Source: Candidatus Glassbacteria bacterium
GTDB taxonomy: Bacteria; Gemmatimonadota; Glassbacteria; GWA2-58-10
Length of the DNA: 64,000 nucleotides
Assembly (NCBI GenBank): GCA_019456185.1
Contig: VRUH01000002.1
Location: 89,999 to 153,998, forward strand
Reading direction: 5' to 3'
Shown here: positions 28,878 through 37,715 of the stretch, piece by piece
Position numbering within the stretch: position 1 is the stretch's first letter
Layout of the letters: the number at the start of each line of letters is the position of its first letter
Notes under the pieces: model-generated
The model's database searches: none
Told to the model about the DNA's origin: nothing
Seen by the model: the letters and a program-made list of their open reading frames with translations, nothing else
Program-made: the position numbers and the translations under genes

Positions 28878-29660
28878 TCAATCGAGACCGAGTTCCCTCA
28901 TGGTCCGTTCCACCTCGGCCACGTCCCGGGGCAGATCGACAGCTATCGAGGCGGTAGCCTCGATTTGCGCAGCGTAGAATTCCGTGCCCGCATGGATCGA
29001 ACGGAGCTGCTCCAGACCCTCGCTGGCCTCGATCAGCGCTACCGGCAGCGAGACCTGCTTCAGCAGCGCCTCGCGCCGCCAGACATACAGCCCGAGATGA
29101 ATCCACCAGGGGTGTTCCCCGCCCGTGCCCACATTTTTCAGCAGGCCCCCGTCGCGGCAAAACGGCGCCTGCCCCCTGCTGAATGTTATCACTCTCCCGC
29201 CCGCGCCCATCACGACCTTTACCGCGTTCGGATCGTCAATTTCCCCGACGGTCCGGGCCGGACGGACCAGGGTGGTGCAGCCGGCCGATGGCGTGGCGTG
29301 GATCAACTCCACGGCCAGGTCAATCGGTTCAGGTTCGAGCAGGGGCTCATCACCCTGGATATTGAGCACTAGCGGAAACCCGGGCAGCTCACGGGCGACA
29401 ATGGCTATCCGGTCGGTGCCGGTGGGCGTGTCAGCCGGGGTCATCACCACTTCGCCGCCGAACTCCCGCACGCAACCGGCGATCCGCTCATCGTCAGTGG
29501 CGACCACGATCTGATCGAGAGTGGCGCACCTGGCGGCCTGGCGCCAGACTCGCTCGATCATCGGCCTGCCGGCAATCATCGCCAGCGCTTTGCCCGGAAA
29601 GCGGCTCGAGGCCCAGCGGGCCGGAATAACTCCGAGAACTTTATCTTTTTGAGGTGGCAA
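28878..29660 (-). CDS. kdsB: CMP-Kdo synthetase (3-deoxy-manno-octulosonate cytidylyltransferase)
   Basis: This activates Kdo with CTP. Motifs are VIPARWASSRFPGKAL, VVATDDERI, TPTGTDRIA, NIQGDEPLLEP and HLGLYVWRREALL. TTG 29660 is chosen from the ribosome site GGGAG (29667-29671 on plus) six bases upstream. It gives 260 residues, the normal size, whereas an ATG at 29759 would add 33 atypical residues. It is the first of the Kdo/Lpt genes, and ispH is divergent. Confidence 0.95.
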   Translation of the reverse strand: MPPQKDKVLGVIPARWASSRFPGKALAMIAGRPMIERVWRQAARCATLDQIVVATDDERIAGCVREFGGEVVMTPADTPTGTDRIAIVARELPGFPLVLNIQGDEPLLEPEPIDLAVELIHATPSAGCTTLVRPARTVGEIDDPNAVKVVMGAGGRVITFSRGQAPFCRDGGLLKNVGTGGEHPWWIHLGLYVWRREALLKQVSLPVALIEASEGLEQLRSIHAGTEFYAAQIEATASIAVDLPRDVAEVERTMRELGLD

Positions 29661-29708
29661 CGTTTTCTCCCGTGTGCTCCTGGTTGACTTAACGGCTTGA
29701 TCAGGGTA

Positions 29709-29738
29709 AATATACTTCCCGGCACGACCGGCCGTAAA
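29709..29738 (-). promoter_or_regulatory. Possible sigma-70 promoter of kdsB
   Basis: On the minus strand TTTACG (29733-29738) and TATATT (29709-29714) are 18 bases apart in the divergent kdsB-ispH gap, giving a leader of about 45 bases. The -35 is only fair. Confidence 0.35.
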
Positions 29739-29803
29739 CTCTGATAACAGAATAACCACTATCCGGGCCGGCGGACAAGATTTATCAGCCTGAAAGGTTG
29801 CAG

Positions 29804-31537
29804 ATGAAAGTCATCCTCGCACAAACAGCCGGTTTCTGCAAGGGAGTCCGGCGGGCGATGGCCCGGGTGCTGGAGCAGAGCGACCAGGCGGCCGGCGGGC
29901 CTATTTTCACCGATGGTCCGCTGATCCACAATCCCCAGACTATCGAAATCCTGAAGCGCCGGGGCGTGCGGATCATGGACGAGGAAAACCACCCGTCGGA
30001 GGGAGAGACGATTTTCATCCGGACCCACGGGGTAACTCCCGAGCGGCGTGAGGAGATCAAGCGGATGGGCGGGCCGGTGTGCGACGCCACCTGCCCGGAC
30101 GTGGCACGGATCCAGGGCCTGGTCCGCCGTCACCACAGGGCCGGAGAGATGGTGGTGATTGTAGGCGACCGCAAGCACGCGGAAGTGGTCGGGCTGGCCG
30201 GGTACGCAAAGGGTGAGGGCCACGTGCTCAATACGGTGAAGGAGGTCGCCGCTCTTCCCGAGGCCACCAGCGTATGCGTGGTGGCTCAGTCCACCCTGAC
30301 CCGGGAAATTTACAAGCAGGTGACCGACGCGGTCAGGGAACGGTTCGGGAATGTGGAAGTGCTGGACACGATCTGTCCCAGCACACACCGCCGCCAGGAC
30401 GAACTGCGGGAACTGGCCGCCGATGCGGATGCCGTTGTCGTTGTCGGCGGCAAAAACAGCGCGAACACGAGACACCTGGTTCAGATCAGCGAGGGAGTGA
30501 GAACGCCCACGTTCCACGTTGAAACAGCAGATGAACTTGAGGAAACCAGTCTCAGACGGTTCCGGACCGTGGCCGTAACCGCCGGCGCCAGCACTCCGAA
30601 CTGGATTCTGATGCAGGTCGTCGAACGCCTTCGAGAAATAGAGCCCGAGAACGCAAGCGGCGCCTGGCGCCGGCTGAGACGGACGCTCCGGTTCATGGTA
30701 CGCTCCAACCTCTATGTGGCCTTTGGCAGCGCGATGCTGTGCTATGCCAATGCGCGGCTGATGGGGATCAGTCTCGGCTGGCTGCCGTATGCAATCTCGT
30801 TCTGTTATATCCTGAGCGTGCACCTGATCAGCAGGTTCACCGTCAGCGGCGATGTCGTCCTGGAGAATCTGACAGCACCCATGCCCGGCTCCCGACTGAA
30901 TAAATTGCTGCTCTGGCTTTCAATTGTAAGCGCCGCCGCCGCCCTGATACTGGCGGGAACGCAGGGAGCGGCCCCGTTCTTGATCATGTTCCTGCTGATC
31001 GGCCTGGGCATGATTTACCGGATCGACATCCCGGGAAAGCTGCTGGCAATCGGTGCTCGAAAGTTGTCTCTGCGGCTGATCCCGGCAAGCAAGGACCTGT
31101 TCATGGCCCTGGGGTGGTCGGTGGTGACAGTTATGTTTCCGTTTTACCTCAAGGGTCTGCCTCTGCTAACGCCCGCGTTCGCCCTGATTTTTATTTCAAC
31201 ATTCCTGCTGGTAACAGTCCGCTCCCTGCTGTTCGATCTTCGCGATATCCAGGGGGACCTGATCGTGGGCAGGGAGACCCTGCCGACCTTGATCGGCACG
31301 AAAAGGACATCGGCCCTGCTTTACTCGCTGACAACCCTCCAGGCGATCGTGATCGCCGCCGGAACGGTTGCCGGCTGGCTGAGTGGGTTCGGCTGGGTGA
31401 TGCTTGCTGTGAGCGTTTACATTTTCTGCTACCTGCAACTCTTTCACCGCCGCACGCTCCAGGGAGAGATCCCTGTCGAGGTCACAGGCGACAGCCAGTT
31501 CGTGCTGGCGGGCGTCCTGGCGCTGCTTTTCAGTTGA
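29804..31537 (+). CDS. ispH: IspH-UbiA fusion: HMBPP reductase joined to a UbiA-like membrane domain
   Basis: Residues about 1-285 are HMBPP reductase, the last MEP-pathway step making IPP and DMAPP. The 4Fe-4S Cys are C12 (AGFCKGVRRA), C97 (DATCPDV) and C191 (DTICPSTHRRQ); HNP, KHAEV and QSTLT are present. Residues about 300-577 form a multi-helix membrane domain of UbiA type. Its second Asp motif DLRDIQGDLIVGRETLP and the preceding IPASKDLFMALGW are clear. The first NDxxD-type motif is replaced by HLISRFTVSGD. ATG 29804 has AAAGG six bases upstream. The fusion would place isoprenoid production next to a prenyl-transfer domain. Whether the UbiA part is active is unknown. Confidence 0.9.
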   Translation: MKVILAQTAGFCKGVRRAMARVLEQSDQAAGGPIFTDGPLIHNPQTIEILKRRGVRIMDEENHPSEGETIFIRTHGVTPERREEIKRMGGPVCDATCPDVARIQGLVRRHHRAGEMVVIVGDRKHAEVVGLAGYAKGEGHVLNTVKEVAALPEATSVCVVAQSTLTREIYKQVTDAVRERFGNVEVLDTICPSTHRRQDELRELAADADAVVVVGGKNSANTRHLVQISEGVRTPTFHVETADELEETSLRRFRTVAVTAGASTPNWILMQVVERLREIEPENASGAWRRLRRTLRFMVRSNLYVAFGSAMLCYANARLMGISLGWLPYAISFCYILSVHLISRFTVSGDVVLENLTAPMPGSRLNKLLLWLSIVSAAAALILAGTQGAAPFLIMFLLIGLGMIYRIDIPGKLLAIGARKLSLRLIPASKDLFMALGWSVVTVMFPFYLKGLPLLTPAFALIFISTFLLVTVRSLLFDLRDIQGDLIVGRETLPTLIGTKRTSALLYSLTTLQAIVIAAGTVAGWLSGFGWVMLAVSVYIFCYLQLFHRRTLQGEIPVEVTGDSQFVLAGVLALLFS

Positions 31538-31675
31538 TTCGCCCCCGCTATTCCCTACTCCACCACTTGACTTTATCCTGTCGCAATCCTCATCTTTAGT
31601 TAGAGAATAGTATTGCATTGCCGCATTTTACCGCCGCGGTTTCCCACCATACTACGGGAGAAAGGAGCGGCAGCC

Positions 31676-32440
31676 ATGCAGGATGACCTCAAACTTCGCG
31701 GACTTTCACGTAAAGACAGGCCAGCGCAGGTAGAAGAGCAGTTCAAGTTGTGGCAGTCCGGCGGCCGCCGGACCAGGCATGAGCCTGACCACCGGACCAC
31801 TCGCTTTATCACGATTTCGCGGGAGTACGGCTGTGCTGGTTTCAGGATCGCCGACCGACTTGCCGAAATTCTCAACAGCCAGACCCGAGACCATCAACCG
31901 CCATGGACGGTGTACGACCGTAAGCTGGTCGACACGGTCTGCCGGAACCACAAGCTCAGCCGGGCGCTGGTCAACAGCCTGGACGATCAACGCAAATTCG
32001 CGTTCGGCGATTACATTACCGGGATCTTTACCGGCGAACCCTCCACCCTCCAGGTATTCAAAAAATTCGCCGAGACGATTTTCCAACTGGCGGCCCGCGG
32101 GCGGGTGATCCTGATCGGCAGGGGAAGCTGCGTGATCACCGCACATTTAAGCGGTGGACTTCATCTACGGGTTGTAGCTCCGCTTGACTGGCGGGTCAGG
32201 AAGGTGGCCGGTTACGAGGGGCTCGATGACCTGAAGCAGTGCAAGCGCCACGTTGAAAAAAACGACAGGGAGCGGGGCCGGTTCGTCAAAGACTTCATGG
32301 CCGCCAGCCTGAAAGACCCGCATCTCTACGATCTGGTGTGCAACCAGCAGCGGCTGGGGGTGGATGGCATTACCGACCTGATAATGCTGACACTCAAGAT
32401 CAGGGGGAAAAAGTCTCTGCCAGAGCTAAGCGCGGTCTGA
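31676..32440 (+). CDS. Cytidylate kinase-like family protein
   Basis: This is a soluble 254-residue protein of the Cytidylate_kin2-like group. The start of the nucleoside-kinase fold is ITISREYGCAGFRIADRLAE. The usual P-loop Gly-rich GKST is changed to EYGCAGFRIA, as in this divergent group. RVILIGRGSCVIT, LRVVAPLDWRVRK and the C-terminal YDLVCNQQRLGVDGITDLI follow. The substrate is unknown. ATG 31676 has AAAGGAG eight bases upstream. It stands alone, convergent with a histidine kinase. Confidence 0.75.
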   Translation: MQDDLKLRGLSRKDRPAQVEEQFKLWQSGGRRTRHEPDHRTTRFITISREYGCAGFRIADRLAEILNSQTRDHQPPWTVYDRKLVDTVCRNHKLSRALVNSLDDQRKFAFGDYITGIFTGEPSTLQVFKKFAETIFQLAARGRVILIGRGSCVITAHLSGGLHLRVVAPLDWRVRKVAGYEGLDDLKQCKRHVEKNDRERGRFVKDFMAASLKDPHLYDLVCNQQRLGVDGITDLIMLTLKIRGKKSLPELSAV

Positions 32441-32455
32441 AAGTCTCGATGTCGT

Positions 32456-33874
32456 TCAGGCGGGCTGGACAGCCAGCGGCAGGCTGAACGAGAAGCGGCT
32501 GCCCTGACCCTCGATACTTTCGGCGCCGATCTCGCCGCCCATCGCCTGGACCAGGTTGCGGCAGATAGTCAGGCCCAGGCCGGAGCCTTTCATCCGCTCC
32601 ACAGCCGCCGAGCGCCTGAACTTGTCGAATACGAACGGGACCTCCTCGGCGGGGATGCCCAATCCGGTATCGGTCACCTCGACTCGCGCGCAATCGCCCT
32701 CGCGGCGGCAGAACACGTCCACCCGTCCGCCTTCGCGGTTGTACTTCACCGCGTTGCCAACCAGGTTACTCACCACCCGCTCGAGCTGCACCGGATCGGC
32801 GGACACTTCCAGTTTTTCACCGGCTGGATGGTACAGACCGATCAGGTCTTTCTCCGCGAACTGCGTTTTCGAGAGTTCCACCACTCCCCCAACCAGCGAG
32901 TCCAGGTCGACAGTCTGCGGATTCAGCACAAGCTGGCCCGCCTCAAGGCGCGACAGGGTTAAAAAATCCCCGATCAGTTTTTCCATCTGGCTGCAGCACT
33001 TGATCACGTTGCCCAGCAGCTTTTTCTGTTTTTCGTTGAGCAGCCCGAGTTTCCCGTCGAGAACCAGTGTCGAGCTGCCGTAAATGATTCCCAGCGGATT
33101 TTTCAGGTCGTGGCTGAGCATGCGCACGAAATCCTCGCGCATCTGCTCGATCTCTCGCTCCCGGGTAACATCGCGGAACACCGTGACAGCCGCCACAGGA
33201 TGCCCGTCATCGTCCCCGATCACTTTCCCCGTCCCGTCGGTAACCGGCCTGCTGGTGACGAGGTAATGGCTTTCATCGCAAACAAACTCCACGCCGGCCC
33301 CTTGCGCCTCGCCTGCCTTTTCGATCACCGCGCTTACCTCGTCAGAGATATCCATATCCCCCAGCTCAGCCCCCGGACTGAACCGGTCTTCTCTCCCGGC
33401 GAATCTGGAAAGAAACGGCTCGTTGGCGGTCAACACCCGGCCCTTGCGGTCGATCACCACCACCGCCTCGGCCAGGCTGTTGAGAATCGTCTCGGTTTTC
33501 CCTTTTTCCGTATCCAGCAGGCGCTGGTACTGGCGGCGCATCTCATCCCGGTCCTGCTGGCGGGCGAGCACTTCCTCATAAACCGTGTCGCGCGTGAGGT
33601 TGAACGCCTCGACCGCCCGCGCCGCCAGTTCCGCCGACTCCCCCTGGGCGTCGAAACTGTACACCGGCTCGTCTGAACCGTCACGGGCGATTACCCCGGC
33701 CGCAGCGAGTTCTTCCAGGTCGAGAGTAACATCACCTGCGGAGCGGTTCAGCCAGCGCGCCACGCCCTCCGGGTTGTCCATGGCGAACGGATGCTGCTGG
33801 AAATAGGCAAGAATTTCCAGCTTGGTGACCGTGTTGGCCACTTTGCGGATAAACTCTTTCAGCTCCTTGTCCAG
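32456..33874 (-). CDS. Soluble PAS sensor histidine kinase with an N-terminal winged-helix-like segment
   Basis: There is no membrane segment. An N-terminal region of about 70 residues reads like a winged helix (LAYFQQHPFAMDNPEGVARW and LEELAAAGVIARDG). A coiled coil, a PAS domain (about 125-240), the phospho-His in MLSHDLKNPLG and a HATPase domain with DTGLGIP and GSGLGL follow. The only standard start, GTG 33841, has no ribosome site and would cut a helix. CTG 33872-33874 has GGGAGG exactly six bases upstream and keeps LDKELKEFIRKV in frame; a TAG lies just before. I therefore propose a CTG start. It is downstream of aroB, a KaiC-like ATPase and a GH43 gene. Confidence 0.88.
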   Translation of the reverse strand: MDKELKEFIRKVANTVTKLEILAYFQQHPFAMDNPEGVARWLNRSAGDVTLDLEELAAAGVIARDGSDEPVYSFDAQGESAELAARAVEAFNLTRDTVYEEVLARQQDRDEMRRQYQRLLDTEKGKTETILNSLAEAVVVIDRKGRVLTANEPFLSRFAGREDRFSPGAELGDMDISDEVSAVIEKAGEAQGAGVEFVCDESHYLVTSRPVTDGTGKVIGDDDGHPVAAVTVFRDVTREREIEQMREDFVRMLSHDLKNPLGIIYGSSTLVLDGKLGLLNEKQKKLLGNVIKCCSQMEKLIGDFLTLSRLEAGQLVLNPQTVDLDSLVGGVVELSKTQFAEKDLIGLYHPAGEKLEVSADPVQLERVVSNLVGNAVKYNREGGRVDVFCRREGDCARVEVTDTGLGIPAEEVPFVFDKFRRSAAVERMKGSGLGLTICRNLVQAMGGEIGAESIEGQGSRFSFSLPLAVQPA

Positions 33875-33901
33875 AGCGGGCCTCCCGAAACGAAAAATGT
33901 G

Positions 33902-34864
33902 CTAAAGCTCGACATGGAACCTCTCGCCGTCGAACCGCAGCGGGGCGAAACAGGGGTAGCGGCCGGTGTGTTCCGGGTCCCAGGCGTGGTAGCAGATAAC
34001 CAACCTGTCATCCGGCCCGTCGAACACGCTGTTGTGCCCAGTGCCGAGCTGGCTGCCGTGGGAGCGAAGGATTACCAACGGCTTATCGCCGTCGGTCAGC
34101 CTCGTGAACGGTCCCTCGGGCCTGTCTGAAACCGAGAGCAGGACGTGGTAGCTCCCGTCACGCCAGTTGCCCATGCTGGTAAACAGAAAATACCTGCCCG
34201 CATATGGAACCAGAAACGCGCCTTCCTCCCAGCCGACCGTCTCACCCGGAAACGCCTTGCGCGGTTCTCCAGCGGTTTCGGTGGGCGAAACCAGGCGGTC
34301 CACCAGCACCTGGCCGACATGCTCGTTGCCCTCGTTGCCGGTGAAAAACATCCAGCCGCCGCCATCATCTGTCCAGTTGGGGTTGGCGTCGATCGAGGTC
34401 TGAGCTGTCAGCCTGACTCCCTGGTCGAGATAAGGACCCTCGATCCGTTCGGCAATCCCCAGACGGACATAGCGCTTGTAGTTGTCTCCGTTGGAGTCGG
34501 CGGTGTAGTAGAGGTAGAACTTGCCGTCGCGGGCCATTATTTCCGGAGCCCAGTAGTTGGCGCGGCCGCTGCCCTCGTATTGCGGACGCCGCAGGATACC
34601 GCCGAGGTGCGTCCAGCTGCGGAGGTCAGCGGAGCGGTACATGTCGTAGAGCAGGCCGTTCGACCCACCATGAGCGCCGTGGTGGGTTCCGGTGATATAC
34701 CAGGCGTCACCCCAGCGCATGCAGAACGGGTCAGGCATGGGATGGCCCAGTTCGATCCTGCGCCAACCCCCGGTTGCCAACGCAGTTCTCTCCTGTCCCG
34801 CCAGCCCCGGGGCTTTTGCGGCCAGGCCGGCAGCGGAAGCCAGGATAAAAGTACGGCGGTCGAT
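33902..34864 (-). CDS. Glycoside hydrolase family 43-like protein with a Tat-type signal
   Basis: This is a five-bladed-propeller GH43-like protein acting on plant or host arabinan/xylan-type glycans. The catalytic base region is HPMPDPFCMRWGDAWYI, the modulator NYWAPEIMARDGKFYLYY and the acid WEEGAFLVPYAGRYFLF; GHNSVF follows. The first ordinary start is TTG 34780. However, the frame is open upstream and encodes DRRTFILASAAGLAAKAPGL, a twin-arginine signal. The codon before it is ATC 34862-34864, with AGGAG seven bases upstream. An ATG at 34867-34869 is in another frame. The start is therefore either ATC or hidden by a one-base error. Confidence 0.82.
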   Translation of the reverse strand: MDRRTFILASAAGLAAKAPGLAGQERTALATGGWRRIELGHPMPDPFCMRWGDAWYITGTHHGAHGGSNGLLYDMYRSADLRSWTHLGGILRRPQYEGSGRANYWAPEIMARDGKFYLYYTADSNGDNYKRYVRLGIAERIEGPYLDQGVRLTAQTSIDANPNWTDDGGGWMFFTGNEGNEHVGQVLVDRLVSPTETAGEPRKAFPGETVGWEEGAFLVPYAGRYFLFTSMGNWRDGSYHVLLSVSDRPEGPFTRLTDGDKPLVILRSHGSQLGTGHNSVFDGPDDRLVICYHAWDPEHTGRYPCFAPLRFDGERFHVEL

Positions 34865-34916
34865 GGCATCTCTCCTGAGCGAATCGTGAACCGGATCATC
34901 GCCGGGCCAGTGCGCT

Positions 34917-36476
34917 TTAGAACCCGCCGCCCTGACGTTCGCGCATCCGCCGTGTCGCCTGCGCCCAGCGGGTGGCGTCTTCGAGGATATCCTTGAGTTC
35001 CAGCCTGTCGGGACCCGAGCTTGCAGCTCCGCCGCCCATCACATCCACCGCTTTCTCGAACTTGTGCTTGACCTCGATCCCCTTGTCGCCGATCACGTAC
35101 TCCTGGATCGACTTGTGATGGTCGGTTCCGCGCATTTTGAGGATCGCCACGGCGCGGTGGATTTCGCCCTCCAGTTCCACGTAGCGCAGCAGCACGAGGT
35201 TATCGAACAGTCCCAGCGTGCGGCGGCTGTCAATCTCCAGCGATCCGAACATCTTGTCCATTTCGAACGTGAACAGGCTGGTGACTCCGTGGTGGGCGAA
35301 CAGTTTGAGCAGCGCGCCCAGGTAGTCGACCGTATATTCCTCGTCGTCCACACTCTGCATCAGCTGTGAGAGACTGTCTACCACCAGACGGCCGGGCTTG
35401 TGCTGGTCCAGCATGGATTTCAGTTCGTGAAGAAGCTCGTCGGGAGCCAGTTCGTGAGTGCTGCGGAAGAGGACTTTCAGCTTGCCGTCCCCGACATGTT
35501 TCTCCAGCCTGGCGCTGAACAGGCCGGTGGTTTCGAGAGCTTCGCTTTCATCGGCACCGAAGCGGACCAGCAGCACGGGTTCGCCGCCCTTGAGGCCATC
35601 GTACATGAACTGGGCCGCCAGCACGGATTTGCCCGTCCCGCTGCTGCCGGCCACCACGCTCGAACTGCCCGCGGGCAGCCCTCCCTGGCACATCAGGTCC
35701 AGGCCCTCGATCCCGGTTGAAACATGCGCCCTCGCCTGTTTCTTCCCTGTCTTTTTGCGCCCCTCGCCGTCGAGACCATGCAACGCGCCGCAGACCGGGT
35801 AGACCACCAGACCCGTATCGTTGAACCTCAGCGTGTGCTTGCCGGAAAGGTGCTTCTGCCCCCTGGATTTGACTACTTCCAGGAAGCGCTCCCGCCGCTG
35901 GCGGCCATGCTGCTCGTAAGAGAGGCGCACCACCGTATCGATGATATATTCCTCGATATTCGCGCCCTCGCGCTCGGTGGATTCGATCTCCTTGATCAGC
36001 ACCGCGCTGCTGGTCAGTTTCATCAGCCCCGTAATAAACTTGCTGAGCAGGACGCGCAATTGCTGGGTGTTGTCCGTGAGGCGGCGGAAGTGGGTGATCG
36101 AGTCGACCATCACCCGGTTGGCGCCGATACTGCGCGAAATCCGGGAGAACCCGCTCTCGGGCTTGAGCAGCATGTCGCGGACAGCCTCGGGCGAGGACGG
36201 GATAATGCGGAGCAGGTTGCGGGATTCGAGGTGGCGGAGGTCCCAGCCGAACACGAGCGCGTCACGGTAAAGCTTTTCCGGTTCTTCCTCGAAGGTGATA
36301 ATGATCCCGGGCTGGCCGAAATCCGCTGCCCCGCGATAGATATACTGCAAGCCCAGAGTGGTTTTACCCGCGCCTGGCGAACCCTCCACCAGCAGGCTGT
36401 TATCGGGGATTATCCCGCCAAAAAAGATTTCGTCCAGCCCCTCGGTCCCGGTTTTGATCAGTTCTCCCGCCATCAT
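34917..36476 (-). CDS. Double-domain KaiC-like RecA-superfamily ATPase
   Basis: Two KaiC domains lie in tandem. Walker A motifs are GSPGAGKTT (32-40) and GSSGTGKSV (277-285), and Walker B motifs RVMVDS and RLVVDSLSQL. The catalytic Glu pair is present in the first domain (FEEE, 63-65) but changed to GADES in the second. Each domain ends with a KaiC-type RGT/KHT strand. kaiA and kaiB are absent. Such KaiC-like proteins commonly pair with histidine kinases, and one lies two genes downstream. The 14-base spacing from aroB and the tight downstream spacing suggest one transcript. Confidence 0.9.
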   Translation of the reverse strand: MMAGELIKTGTEGLDEIFFGGIIPDNSLLVEGSPGAGKTTLGLQYIYRGAADFGQPGIIITFEEEPEKLYRDALVFGWDLRHLESRNLLRIIPSSPEAVRDMLLKPESGFSRISRSIGANRVMVDSITHFRRLTDNTQQLRVLLSKFITGLMKLTSSAVLIKEIESTEREGANIEEYIIDTVVRLSYEQHGRQRRERFLEVVKSRGQKHLSGKHTLRFNDTGLVVYPVCGALHGLDGEGRKKTGKKQARAHVSTGIEGLDLMCQGGLPAGSSSVVAGSSGTGKSVLAAQFMYDGLKGGEPVLLVRFGADESEALETTGLFSARLEKHVGDGKLKVLFRSTHELAPDELLHELKSMLDQHKPGRLVVDSLSQLMQSVDDEEYTVDYLGALLKLFAHHGVTSLFTFEMDKMFGSLEIDSRRTLGLFDNLVLLRYVELEGEIHRAVAILKMRGTDHHKSIQEYVIGDKGIEVKHKFEKAVDVMGGGAASSGPDRLELKDILEDATRWAQATRRMRERQGGGF

Positions 36477-36490
36477 CTCTTCTTTCAGGT

Positions 36491-37615
36491 TCAGGCTTGC
36501 GCACCCGCATCGATCAGCACCTGAACCGCCAGGTCCTCATCGACATCGATCCCGTAGCTGCCATCAGCGTTTGCGGCCATCCCGCCGACCCCTGCGGCCA
36601 GGGCATAGCGGGCCCTTCCGCCGCGTGCTTTCTTGTCCAGCCGTGTCAGTTCCAGCAGCTTTCCGGCGGAAACGTCAAGCGCGCCGAGACCGACCGGCAA
36701 ACCGAGTCGCCGCAGCAGGGCCGTAATCCTGTCGCGGTCGCCGGCGGCCATCAGTTCCAGGCGGACCGCCAGTTCCGCCTCCACCGCCATTCCGCACGCG
36801 AGAGCTTCTCCGTGCAGCCAGCCGAATCTGGTGAACGCTTCGACCGCGTGGCCCAGGGTGTGCCCGAAATTGAGTATCTGGCGCAGGTTGCTTTCGCGTT
36901 CATCGCGGCTGACCACGTCGGCCTTGATCAGGCAATTGCGCGCCACCAGTTCGGTCATCGTCTCTTCATCGCATCCCAGGATCTTATCGAGATTGTCTTC
37001 GATATAGCCGAACAAGTCCGCATCGCGGATAACCCCATGCTTGACCACCTCGGCCATCCCGCTTTTCAGCTCCCTCTCCGGCAGGGTATTCAGTACGCGG
37101 GGGTCGATCAGTACCAGCGCGGGCTGATGGAACGCGCCGAGCAGGTTCTTGCCCCAGGGCACGTCGATTCCGGTCTTGCCGCCGACACTGCTGTCGGCCA
37201 TTGCCAGCAGGCTGGTTGGCACCTGCACCAGGGGAACTCCCCGGTTAAACGTGGCCGCCACATATCCCGCCAGATCGCCGGTCACGCCTCCGCCCAGAGC
37301 CACCACCAGGCTGTCGCGTCCCATCCCGGCGGTGAACATCCGGTCTTCGAGCTCCTCTTTAACTTTGCGGCATTTGCTGGCCTCACCGGCCGGGAATTGG
37401 ATCGATTCAACAAGTCTGAATTTACTACCACGTAAAACTGTGGACAGATCACGTCCGTAAAGGTTGCCGACATTGCTGTCGGCAATCAGCGCCACAGCCC
37501 GGCCGGAAAACATTTCGGCCAGAATTGACGGGGTTTTTTCGAACAAGCCCGGTTCGATCAGGATGTCGTAGGAGAGGTCGTGACGGTCTGTGAGGGGAAC
37601 GGGAACTGTTCGCAT
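36491..37615 (-). CDS. aroB: 3-dehydroquinate synthase
   Basis: This is the second step of the shikimate pathway, NAD+-dependent and Zn2+/Co2+-dependent. Motifs are VVALGGGVTGDLAGYVAATF, TSLLAMADSSVGGKTGID, the metal-binding region GMAEVVKHG, NFGHTLGHAVE and WLHGEALACGM. The length of 374 is normal. ATG 37615 has no clear ribosome site. No other aro gene is in the window. Confidence 0.96.
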   Translation of the reverse strand: MRTVPVPLTDRHDLSYDILIEPGLFEKTPSILAEMFSGRAVALIADSNVGNLYGRDLSTVLRGSKFRLVESIQFPAGEASKCRKVKEELEDRMFTAGMGRDSLVVALGGGVTGDLAGYVAATFNRGVPLVQVPTSLLAMADSSVGGKTGIDVPWGKNLLGAFHQPALVLIDPRVLNTLPERELKSGMAEVVKHGVIRDADLFGYIEDNLDKILGCDEETMTELVARNCLIKADVVSRDERESNLRQILNFGHTLGHAVEAFTRFGWLHGEALACGMAVEAELAVRLELMAAGDRDRITALLRRLGLPVGLGALDVSAGKLLELTRLDKKARGGRARYALAAGVGGMAANADGSYGIDVDEDLAVQVLIDAGAQA

Positions 37616-37715
37616 GATACCGGCGGCAAGCGGGCGGGAACTGGTGAGAGCCCCGCCGGCCGGACAAGTTAATTAAAGCTGGCGGAGGCACCGGCAGTGA
37701 TGCGCCCTCCGCCGA

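Noticed and set aside
30510-30526. parS-like sequence GTTCCACGTTGAAACA inside ispH
   Set aside because: One extra base breaks the 16-bp palindrome that ParB needs, and it lies in codons of a conserved protein.
29759-30823. Minus-strand open frame of 354 codons over ispH
   Set aside because: Antisense to a gene whose Fe-S cysteines are all in place; no ribosome site.
34537-34899. 120-codon minus-strand frame starting near the GH43 N-terminus
   Set aside because: It is one base out of frame with the GH43 protein and ends within it; the Tat signal and the catalytic motifs support the other frame.
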